Part shown: positions 8,917 through 18,341 of the stretch, in pieces
Position numbering within the stretch: the stretch's first letter is position 1
Layout: each line of letters starts with the position of its first letter
NCBI GenBank assembly: GCA_032717465.1
Contig: CM064632.1
Coordinates: 31,099,593 to 31,163,592 of the forward strand
Source of the DNA: Coenobita brevimanus
Lineage: Eukaryota > Arthropoda > Malacostraca > Decapoda > Coenobitidae
Direction of reading: 5' to 3'
DNA length: 64,000 nucleotides
Translations under genes and position numbers: made by a program
The notes under the pieces: model-generated
What the model was told of the DNA's origin: nothing
Seen by the model: only the letters and a program-made list of their open reading frames with translations
Database searches by the model: none

Positions 8917-11281
8917 ATGATGTCTACTATTTCTACACTTGATGAAGCCAAAGATTTTTTGTCAAATGTGCAAACAGTGTGTGATGTAGAAAACAGAACA
9001 AAGAATGAACTTAAGCTTGTTGCTCAACAATTGGAAATTGCAGTTCACTCTCATCATTCTAAAGATCAAATTGTTGGCATGATTAATAAAAGCTTGTTTA
9101 ATGTAACTCCTCCAAATGAGCAAACACAGATTGAAATAGCTAAGTCACAGCTAGCCCTGCAGGAGGCTCGTGTTAAGGAGGCTGAATTTCAAGCAAATGC
9201 TAAGGAGGCTGAATCTCAGGCTCGGATTCAGGAGGCACAGATACAGGCTCAGGCACAAATTGAACTAGCTAGGATTCAGGCAGACCATGAGTATCGCATG
9301 AAACAAGGTGGAACTGGATCATCTAGCTCTGATGATTTTGATGTGGCTAAAAATGTTAAACTTGTCCCTCCTTTTAATGAATCTGATTTAACAAAGTATT
9401 TTCAGTTGTTTGAGAGGGTAGCTACAGGTTTTAATTGGCCCAAAGAGTATTGGCCAGTACTCCTTCAAACTGTTACTTATGCATCTTTGCCTCAGGATCA
9501 ACGTGATAATTATGATGTAGTTAAGAGCTTGATTCTTAAGGCCTATGAGCTTGTTCCTGAAGCCTATAGAATAAAATTTAGGACAACCTATAAGCAAGAT
9601 AAGCAATCCCATGTTGAGTATGCAAAAATCAAAGAAGATCTGTTAGAGCACTGGTTAAATAATGTGGATTCTGATTTTGGTAAATTTAAGCAGATGATTT
9701 TGCTGGAGGACTTCAAGAGGTGTGTTAATAAAGATGTAAGCCTATATCTTGATGAGAAAAGAATAGATAATTTGTCTGATGCTGCAGTTTTAGCTGATGA
9801 ATATGTTCTCACTCACAAGAGATATTCTAAAGAAAAAGGGAAAGCTGAGAGTAAGTACGTTGCCTCTACTCAGAGTACAGGTAACAGGAAAGAGAATAAA
9901 GATGATGTTTCTCAGGAAGTAAATACCAGCTTCACCTCTAGATTTAAGAAAAGTAAATGTACTTATTGTAGTAAGCTTGGTCATACTACGGAGAAATGTT
10001 TCAGGAGACAGCGTGATGTGAACAAAAAGGAGTCTTTAAATATTCAGTCAATTGGTCTAGTGTCCACCCTTGAGAGTTCCCAGAATTCTTTAACTGAGTT
10101 AACTGAACCTGCTTTGAGGGGTAACTTAAATTCTCATGATGGAGCTCCTCTTTTGAGCAGTAACGTGGGTGACACTCTCAAGAGTTCATGTGCTAATTTC
10201 CTGTCTGATGGTTTTGTCAGTCCTCTGGATAGTAATGACAGGAAATCAGTTAAAATATATCGTGATACAGGTGCTTGCCAATCCCTTATGCTGACCGGTG
10301 TTCTAGGCTCTAATGTTAATTCCTCTGATGAAACTGTAATCTTACAAGGTGTAGGAAATAATTACTTCTTTGTCCCTCTGTGCAGAGTGAATTTAGAGTC
10401 TGGTTTTGTTAATGGTTCCGTTATGGTTGGGTTGGTTGAGACACTCCCAATGTCAGGTGTAACTTTCTTACTTGGAAATGATATTGGTGGAAGTCAAGTG
10501 TGTCCAGCTCCTCAGTTGTCTGGTGTGCCAGTGGCTGCGACCCAGGATTGTGATGTCCCTGATGTGTTCCCTGCATGTGCTGTCACTAGGGCTAAGTCTA
10601 AAGTTACTGGTGATTTAGAGGATAATGATGATGATGATGTTATCCTAGCTGACACTTTTCTTGCTAATTTGGACCACTCACCAGATGGGGCAGTACCCTG
10701 TAGTGTTGATAATTTGTCTCGTCAAGAGTTGATTGAGTTGCAGGTTGCTGACCCTGAGTTGAAAGGTCTTGCTAACTCTGCTTGCAGTGAGGAAGAGTCA
10801 GCTGGTGCTTCTACTTGTTATTTTATAAAGTCAGGAGTACTTATGAGGAAGTGGAGACCCCCAACAGCATCAGCCGACTGTGAATGGGAGGTTGTACATC
10901 AAGTTGTCATCCCTCGTGTATGTAGGCAGGATATCATTAGAGTGGCTCATGATTCCAGTTTGGCAGGACACCTTGGAGTGAGGAAGACTGTGGCACGCAT
11001 TTTGAAACACTTCCACTGGCCAGGTATCTTCAGGGATGTTTCCTGGTGTTGTAAGTCTTGTCACATCTGTCAAGTTGTGGGGAAGTGTAATCAGACCGAA
11101 AAGGTTGCACCTCTAGTTCCCATTCCTCCTTTTGAGGCGCCTTTCACCCGTGTGTTGGTGGATATTGTGGGCCCTCTTCCTAAGACTTCTTCAGGATTTT
11201 CTTATGTGTTGACCCTGATTGATATGGCTACTCGTTATCCTGAAGCCATTCCACTTAGAAATATCTCAGCAAAGAACGTGG
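8917..11281 (+). pseudogene. gag-protease-integrase (N-terminal part) polyprotein
   Basis: A single open frame from ATG with no gag/pol frameshift. In order: an Ala/Gln/Glu-rich coiled-coil region (residues ~66-130); a capsid-like region at ~145-305 that resembles the SCAN fold by pattern (LEHWLNN, then LLEDFKRC and LADEYVL); a CCHC zinc knuckle CX2CX4HX4C at 348-361; an aspartic protease with DTGA at 450-453 and a LLGND flap-end motif near 517; an integrase zinc-binding region (H678, H685, C715, C718); and the first catalytic Asp of the DDE core at 749 in VDIVGPLP. The frame is cut at the TTAA of the nested DNA element, after which a spurious tail runs to a stop at 11475. Gag, protease and integrase therefore sat on one precursor, presumably processed by its own protease. 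Confidence 0.9.
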
Positions 11282-11285
11282 TTAA

Positions 11286-13057
11286 CCCCTACACCGCGGG
11301 CATGTTTACCGATGTTTTGCGTGTGCCGCGGGGTTATTCGGGCTCCGACAGACTCTCAAAAAATAATTGCCAAAAATCAGTTATTAGTCCTAGAATATTA
11401 AAATTATATATACTTATGGCACATACCTTCAGCTTTCTCCTGGAATGTTTGTTGAGCCTTCGTCAGTTACCGTAGGACTTGTGGAGACCTCTGAATTTGG
11501 GTAACGAAGTCTCCACTTTACACTTCCCGACAACCCGTAATATGATTACCACAGCCAGATATTAACACTATAAACAATACTCTATGATTTTCAAGTAGTT
11601 TGGGATCCATACTCCAAAAAAAAAAAACACTGTGAAAGCAATGAAAATTATGAGCGCGTCTGACCGCCGCACTTGCGCTAGTTTGCTCTTGGTACTCTGT
11701 CATTTATTATTCATAAAACCCCTCACACTTTATATTTCTATTACTATATAACACTGATATATATATCTACAGTCTTTATCCACAAGTTTCCTTCAGTAGT
11801 ATTAGTTTATTGTCACTGTAGGGATTCAATTTCTTTCAGTAAAATACGTAGCATTCACTTTCTCGTCCTGTATACTGGCATTGAGAGTGAATGTCACTTT
11901 CATCTTTACTTTCATAACTCATAGTATTCAGACATGCTATAGTGAAACTTTCACTTTCATTACTCCTAGGGTATATACTCGTATTCTTATAATACTACTC
12001 ATTTACATTTCTGTTTACGTTCTCTATTTTATTTACGTTATTTACATTTCTATTTTATTTACACTGTATTATGCACTGTCACTTGAAGTAACTTATAAAA
12101 CTATTTCCATTGTTCACGTATATTTACATTCATTACTTTCACTTGCTGTTTACACATTATTTACAATTCCACTTGCACTGTTTTACTCAATAGAAAGATC
12201 GTAGTCACTCTTTTATCAATTGTCAGCCCTTTACCTCTTTCCACACGAGGTTTAGTTGGGGGTAAAGGTCACAGGGCCGTTTGCATGGGCGTGAAAAAAG
12301 GCCCTGAAGTCAGCAAGAGGATGAGCCGTACCTCCTCTTCGGAAGATGAGAGAGAACTGATAAAGGAAGGCCGGCCCGGGTTGAGGCCTACTTGGGGGTT
12401 ATTCAGTGCTACCAACGTAGCTCTTGAAACAGCTATGTATTTCACTGAAATGATTGGCAGGAAATCTAGACAATACATTATAAATTAGGTAGTTCCAGGT
12501 GAATGTAAATATCACTTAGGCTTCTCCCTTCCCTCCTTATATGTATATTTATTACGAAAATAGATTATATGGCATATTTCAACGGGAAAAAAACAGCGAA
12601 AATTAGCGAACGAGTGCACGTGAGGTGTTGTCAGGTGATAATTAGCCAATTCCAGGTGTATGGCACTCTCACTTACCTTATTTCTTTCTTGTATATATTA
12701 TTTGGTATAAGAATAGGGCATAGGGCTTATTTCAATGGATGAAATCAGTGAAAAATTTCAGGGAAAATTTACTTAGCTTAGCACGGCCGGGCAGGCGAGA
12801 GGATAGTGTAATGGAGGGGGGGTAGGGAGGGGAGTCAAGAACGGGGAGAAATGGCTAAATTGTCAACAATGGATGGGAGTACAGATGAGATTAGGAGTGC
12901 TGACTAGTGTTGGACATTGGCAGTACTGATAGATGATACAAGCCCCCACTTGGAAGCCCGGGTGAATTCAAAATAACACAGAATCACAAAAGCGACGCCC
13001 CGCGGTATGATCCCTTGCTCCCAAGCGTCACGAAAGTGATGCCCCGCGGTTAAGGGG
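11286..13057. mobile_element. TTAA-flanked piggyBac-like DNA element nested in integrase
   Basis: A 1,772-bp insertion bounded by TTAA at 11282-11285 and 13058-13061. The ends are inverted repeats: left CCCCTACACCGCGGG, right (read inward) CCCCTTAACCGCGGGG. Each end has an inner second copy of the CCGCGGGG motif (about 11328 on the left, about 12992 on the right), the subterminal repeat layout usual for piggyBac-type elements. The interior is AT-rich, with two diverged ~125-bp direct repeats (about 12489-12610 and 12645-12775, sharing TTCCAGGTG and CATATTTCAACGGG/CTTATTTCAATGG). No full transposase is visible, so it is probably non-autonomous. The host integrase frame is the same on both sides of a single TTAA. 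Confidence 0.8.
12285..12488 (+). CDS. 67-codon ORF inside the nested element, unknown
   Basis: A small frame starting MGVKKGPEVSKRMSR, with an acidic SSSEDERE patch at residues ~17-24. It may be a remnant of a transposase N-terminus, where acidic Ser-rich leaders are common, but nothing diagnostic is present. I do not assign a function. Confidence 0.25.
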   Translation: MGVKKGPEVSKRMSRTSSSEDERELIKEGRPGLRPTWGLFSATNVALETAMYFTEMIGRKSRQYIIN

Positions 13058-14225
13058 TTAAGGAAATGCTAGGGTTCTTCACAAAGTTTGGTCTGCCCAA
13101 GGAGGTACAGTCAGACCGGGGAAGTAATTTCATGTCAAATGTTTTCAAGCAGTCTCTGAAAGAGTTGGGCATCACCCATATCACGTCTTCAGCTTACCAT
13201 CCCCAGACCCAAGGAGCGTTGGAGAGATATCATCAAACACTCAAATCGATGCTCAAGAAATGCTGTTTGGAACATCAGAAAGACTGGGATAAAGGTCTTC
13301 CATTCGTTGTATTTGCCTCAAGAGAATCTCCAAATGAATCACTGGGCTTCTCACCTTTTGAACTACTGTTTGGCCATGAAGTAAGAGGACCCCTTAAGCT
13401 ACTCAAGGAATGCTGGCTGTCGGAGGAAGATGACATCAACCTGCTGGAGTATGTGATGAAGTTCAAAGAACGGCTGTCCACTGCTTTACAGCTGGCGAGA
13501 GAGAATTTAGGAGCTGCTCAGGAGAAGATGAAGACTTGGTATGATAAGAAGTCCAGGTTACGCCACTTTCAGCCAGGAGATCAGGTTTTGATTCTGCTAC
13601 CAGTGCATGGGCAACCTCTTCAAGCCAAGTTTAGTGGTCCTTATTTCGTGGAGAAGAAACTCAGTGATGTCAACTATGTCATCGCCACACCAAATCGTAG
13701 AAAGAACAAGCAACTTTGTCACATCAACATGCTAAAGTTATATCACAGGCAGGACGAAAATAATCCAGTCTGCACTGTAGCTGTTCCACCCGAGTCTGCA
13801 AGTGAAGCTCTCCCATGCAGTATGAGCCTGAGTGATAGTTTGGGGAAGAATCCTGATATCATGAATGATCTCCAGACTAAGCTTTCTCATCTACCTCCCA
13901 AGGAAAGGCAGGAGTTTTCGGCATTACTGCAGGAGTACCCGCAAGTGTTCCGTGCCACTCCAGGAAGAACCACTGTGTTGATGCATGATGTCGATGTTGG
14001 AGACGCAAAGCCAATTAAACTGCCTCCTTACCATGTGAACCCAGTGAAAGTTCCTCTCATCCAGAAGGAGCTTGGCTACCTGTTGGACCACAAGATTATT
14101 GAGCCCTGTCAGAGCGAGTGGAGTTCTCCTGTCACTCTAGTCCCTAAGCCAGGTGGGTCACAGCGGCTTTGCATTGACTACAGACGTGTTAATCAGATGA
14201 CCAAAACAGACACCCTCTCCCTCGC
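13058..14225 (+). pseudogene. integrase C-terminal part fused to RT N-terminal part
   Basis: This continues the polyprotein after the nested element. Counting from the ATG at 13066, the second DDE Asp is residue 17 (SDRGSNF) and the Glu is residue 53 (QGALERY), exactly the D-35-E spacing of retroviral-type integrases. It is followed by a GPY/F-type module (FSGPYFVEKK) near residue 190. The same frame then enters RT: a linker with KERQEFSALL, the LPPYHVNP segment and the fingers/palm start LVPKPGGSQRLCIDYRRVN. This uninterrupted integrase-to-RT junction is the key evidence for the inverted domain order. The frame breaks around 14220-14225, where one base appears missing relative to the downstream frame. 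Confidence 0.9.
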
Positions 14226-15260
14226 GTGGAAGATTGCATAGACAAGATCGAAAAAGCTAGGTACATAAGTAAGTTTGATTTGTTAAAGGGATACTGGCAA
14301 GTACCTATGACTGAACGTGCTAGGGAGATCTCATGTTTTGTAACACTAGGAAAGACTTTTGCATGTTCTGTAATGCCATATGGTATGAAGAATGCACCAG
14401 CCACATTTCAGAAGCTCATGAATGTTGTAACAGAGGGTTTGGCAGGGTGTGTTGTTTATATTGATGATGTATTAATCTTCAGTGACAACTGGAAAGATCA
14501 CCTATGCCATGTCAGTAAATTTCTTGAGCGTTTGGTTCAGGCTAATCTTGTAGCTAATTTATCAAAGTGTGGGTTTGGTCAAGCTAAAGTTCAGTACCTT
14601 GGGTATGTAATTGGTGATGGACATGTTGCACCACCAGGAGCTAAGGTTCAGGTTATAAGTGATCTTCCCAGACCTAAAAGTAGGAAAGAGCTACAAAGAT
14701 TTTTGGGAATGGTAGGTTATTACAGGAGATTTGTTCTTAACTTTTCTATTCTTGTATCACCACTTACAGACCTACTGAAAAAGGGAGTTAAATTTGTCTG
14801 GACCGATAACAGTGAATCCTCTTTCAACAAACTTAAGGCTATCCTATTAAGTCAGCCAGTGCTCGCTACTCCAAATTTTGCTAAGCCTTTTAAGATGGCT
14901 GTTGATGCAAGTGATACAGGAGCTGGGGCTGTTTTGCTGCAAGAGGATGATCAGGGTATTGAACACCCTGTATCTTATTACAGTAAGAAGTTCACTTCAC
15001 CTCAAAAGAACTACTCAACTATTGAGAAAGAGCTTTTGGCCTTGATTTTGGGTTTACAGCATTTTTCATTTTATTTGTGTTCTGGTTTTGACCCCATAGT
15101 CATTTATACCGATCATAACCCACTGAAATTCCTTAGTAAGTTTAAAGATAAAAATCAGAGATTGACAAGATGGAGTCTACTTCTTCAGGAGTATTCAATA
15201 GACATACAACATGTCAAGGGGAAAGAAAATGTTATTGCAGATTGCTTATCTAGACTTTAG
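14226..15260 (+). pseudogene. reverse transcriptase and RNase H of the gypsy-class element
   Basis: Continues RT in the shifted frame: FDLLKGYWQVP, MPYGMKNAPATFQ and the catalytic YIDD at residues 78-81, then connection and thumb (KCGFGQAKVQYLG, LQRFLGMVGYYRRF). RNase H follows with AVDASDTGAGAVL (first Asp near 227), TIEKELLAL and YTDHNPL, ending KGKENVIADCLSRL and a TAG stop. All catalytic residues are intact. The stop lies 61 bp before the 3' LTR, leaving no room for an env-like gene. The open frame has no genuine start (GTG at the edge), as expected for an internal polyprotein segment after a frameshift. Confidence 0.92.
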
Positions 15261-15310
15261 ACAGATTGTTTTAGAGTAATAAGAAATTTCCTTTGTAAAT
15301 TTCTTTTTCT

Positions 15311-15321
15311 TTGTGGGGAGG
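15311..15321 (+). promoter_or_regulatory. polypurine tract
   Basis: TTGTGGGGAGG immediately upstream of the 3' LTR (TGTTAC at 15322). It is the expected primer site for plus-strand DNA synthesis and is preceded by a T-rich stretch. Confidence 0.75.
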
Positions 15322-16089
15322 TGTTACATAGCCTATGATTTCATCATCCTTTGTGTAATTCTAACGTACAGTATGCTGCATGTTTGATCACGAGCGTGTT
15401 CTACCTCAGTCCCCCCCTTCTACCATTATAGTAGAGTAAGTCGTCCTTTCTGTTGTTCAGAGTAGGATTGTCAGCTCTTTGTCCCCTATGGCTTCATTTG
15501 CGCGTCCTTTTTACAAGTTGTATCAAGCTCTGCTGGCCCCTATATAATGAGCTCAGTCTCTGCATTATTGCCACTTAGATCTACTCCTCATTTTGCTCAC
15601 ATCTCTGTCCTCCCCTGTACAGTTATTATTATTGTGAGTGCTCAGGAAGTCTCCAACCATCTAGCAGCTGTGTGTAATTTGAGTATAACTGTTGTTGCAT
15701 TTTTCCTTGTACTGTGTAGCATAAGGTTAATTCTTAGGCCTAGTAAGGTTTTTGTAATTTATGTAAGAGTTCTTATTGTCAGCCATCATTAATAATATTT
15801 TGTATCTGTAATAATATATCTGGCATTCACTGAGTATTATCTGGTATCTTATTTTAACAGGGCTGACTTAGATAAATTTACTCATGCTAATTTCGTGTTA
15901 ATAGAGGCAATTGCAGTTAACCATATATTTAACCTGTTTTTGCCATTACATTATCCTTATGAGTCCTGAATGTTTTGTTGTTAGTTTGAGCATTAAACTT
16001 TAACTTGTAATTTTACCTAACTCTTTTGTTTTGAACCTGAAACTTTGCGGGACCTGGAACTTTGCGGGACAGTTTTCTCTGTTCCGTAG

Positions 16090-16091
<2 letters not shown>
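15322..16091 (+). repeat. 3' LTR
   Basis: 770 bp, starting TGTTAC and ending GTAGCA (GTAACA in the 5' LTR). The extra 17 bp relative to the 5' LTR is a tandem duplication around AACTTTGCGGGACCTGG near 16039-16072. Apart from that the two LTRs have equal length. Confidence 0.95.
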
Positions 16092-16151
<60 letters not shown>

Positions 16152-16222
16152 TCACACACACTTCCATGCATACATACAGACACACTTTCATGCAAACGTA
16201 CATATATATATATATAATAATT
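16092..16222. repeat. (TA)n microsatellite, right half of the target
   Basis: (TA)n at 16092-16149, then a short CACACTTYCATGC doublet and another TATATA run up to ~16218. It abuts the 3' end of the reverse-strand LINE that follows. Confidence 0.85.
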
Positions 16223-16404
16223 TTAATTTGATTTATTTTTGTGTATTTTTATTTTTAAATTTTTTTCTTGGTTTTATATTTTTTATACCTTATATTATAA
16301 AGACAAACTAATCTAAAGGCCCTAAAACTAATCACCTAACAGACAAATCGCTAACCTATACTAAATCCTACAGAGACAAATAGCTAGGCTTAAACTAATG
16401 GTAA

Positions 16405-16835
16405 AAATACCTCGACTAACAGAACACCATCGACTGCAGATATGTAATGCCTTTCTACATGACATACCTGCACTCATCACCTGGTGACTGTCAGTCGAGG
16501 CACAACCTAATATAACGGACATCAATATATGAAAGGGAACCAGACGAGTCAGGAACATTTTCATATACGTCAGCTGTCGTCCCTAATTAGAATAACTTAA
16601 GCAAGATAATATAATGTATTTACATAATTTGTACAAAAAGTGAAGAACGTCGCCCAGCAGACCACCATGGACTGCAAGTGCCCAATACCTTCCTATATTG
16701 CACACTTGCACTCATCAGCTGGTGACTGTCAGGCAAGGAACTTGGCTTAATGTAGGGGACATCTATATTAGAAATAGATCGGTGGGAGGAGGAACTATTT
16801 AAAATATGTCAACTGTCAACCCTAATTGATATTAC
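16405..16835 (-). repeat. tandem duplication in the 3' UTR of the I-like element
   Basis: Two diverged ~200-bp units, about 16640-16835 and 16405-16595. Both contain, on the minus strand, AATTAGGG..GACAG.TGAC, CTGACAGTCACCAG.TGATG followed by AGTGCA, and GCAGTC.ATGGTG.TCTG in the same order. Confidence 0.75.
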
Positions 16836-16885
16836 AATATATACATATTTACCGTTGATAAAAACCATAACCACACAGTAAAAAG

Positions 16886-18341
16886 TCACATCTCTCTCAA
16901 GAAAGCCATCAATTTATCAGTCATAACAATGTCCCCATCACCCAGGATGGTGGAAAGGGTGAAGGGGAGGTCTACTGCACTGCAGTAATTTATAAGTGAA
17001 GCCCATTCACGAATAAATCGCCGACAGCGCAGGATGATATGACTGATAGATAACACCGCATTACAGATGTCACAGTGCGGTGGGGAACGTCTTTCCGTAT
17101 ATGGTTTTATGTGGGTTAAAATGGTGGCATTGAGCCTTAACCGTGCCAACACTTTTTCTTCTAGGCGACTGGGACGGTTGGCAGTGTCCTAGTCGCCCAG
17201 GTACGGCTTACAAGTTGGAATATTTAGTCTGGTCCACTGACCTTGCCACAGAAGATTTATTGATTTCTTTCCGAGAGATAGACTCGACCGTAGATCACGA
17301 GGAACGTCCCAAGTCTCCTCGAGCTCTACAGCCGACTTTGCAAGTAAGTCAGCCTGCTCATTGCCGTAGATACGACAATGACCAGGCACCCAGATCAGCG
17401 TGAATGACTTGTTGCATGAATGCACTTATTAATGATGCGGCCCTGGATCTCGTGAGAGTCCGTAGTGCAAGATGCAATTGCCTGAAGGGCTGATTTTGAA
17501 TCTGAAAATATGACAAATGAGTCATGCCTAGAATTGAGAGCATAGTCTATGGCTTTGTCAATAGCAAAAAGTTCTGAAGTAAACACAGATGTATGAGTCG
17601 GCAACCGAAACCTGAGGGCACATTCAGTCGACCACACGCTTGCACCCACACATTCACTCGACTTGGAGCCGTCGGTGTACAATTGATGGGACCCCAAGTG
17701 ATGAACAATGATGTTACGAAACAAGTGGTGGACCTCCGCCTCCGGCGCCTTGGCCTTTGGTGCTGGGAGCCATGAGACATCCACTGTTAAGCCGGGTGGC
17801 TCACAAGGCGCTATATTTTTAAGCACCAACTTGTCACAGTCACTGGGGTCCACATCAAGCTCCTAAGTCAGTAAGTGGAGGCGAGCGGCAAGTGGCCGAC
17901 GCACCCCCCACAGAAGGTGGTGGTATTGACGCAGGGGGGTATAAGCCACATTGCCGATATTACTTTTCCTTAATGTCCTTACGACGTAGGACAAGGCCAG
18001 GTGGTCACGGCGAATACGTAGGGGAGGCACATTCGCCTCCACTTCCATACGAGCCACATGGGTACACCGGACGGCTCCAAGACACATTCGCAAACATTTA
18101 TTCTGTTGCACATCCAATCCTTTCAGCGTGGCATCGGATGCCGAGCCATACACCTGTGCGCCATAGTCTAGCTTCGATCGAATAAGGGACTTATACACCA
18201 TTAATAAAGATTTTCTGTCGGCACCCCAGGTAGTACCCGCTAGGTACTTGAGGACATTTAACGGTTTATCACAACGAGCAAGCAAAGTATTAACGTGAAA
18301 TTTAAAATTCATTCTATGATCAAAATGTATTTATAAAAATT
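16886..18341 (-). pseudogene. RT thumb, RNase H and C-terminal zinc region of the I-like element
   Basis: Continues ORF2 after a frameshift near 18350. 17863-18312 gives the RT C-terminal region (FDHRMNFKFHV, SKLDYGAQVYGSA). A single TAG at 17863-17865 is followed in the same frame by RNase H: YTDGSK, TSELFAI, FSDSKSALQAI. A frameshift near 17420 leads to the last RNase H motif WVPGHCRIYGNEQAD, then a TAG at 17189 and, in the same frame, a tail with CDICNAV and SHIILRCRRF, which resembles the Cys/His cluster at the end of I- and Jockey-type ORF2 proteins. The frame ends at 16886. All four RNase H acidic positions appear preserved despite the breaks. Confidence 0.85.

Larger units (their letters stand above)
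8083..16091 (+). mobile_element. Ty3/gypsy-class LTR retrotransposon with integrase before RT (Gmr1-like)
   Basis: An 8.0-kb element with direct LTRs (8083-8835, 15322-16091), a primer-binding-site candidate, a gag-protease-integrase-RT-RNase H coding region and a purine tract before the 3' LTR. In ordinary Ty3/gypsy elements integrase follows RNase H. Here it precedes RT, as in the Gmr1 group first described from fish and other deuterostomes (established). The order cannot be a join artefact: the integrase C-terminus runs into the RT N-terminus in one open frame at 13066-14225. The copy is inactive: a DNA element interrupts integrase (11286-13057) and a net one-base loss near 14222 shifts the RT frame. 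No envelope-like frame is present between RNase H and the 3' LTR. It sits inside a (TA)n microsatellite. Confidence 0.92.

Noticed and set aside
9388..9984. Antisense open frames across gag
   Set aside because: Shadows of the sense polyprotein frame with no motifs of their own.
14205..14240. Programmed frameshift inside RT
   Set aside because: The break falls in the middle of the RT fingers/palm, not at a gag-pol boundary, and no slippery heptamer with downstream structure is evident. A one-base loss in a dead copy is simpler.
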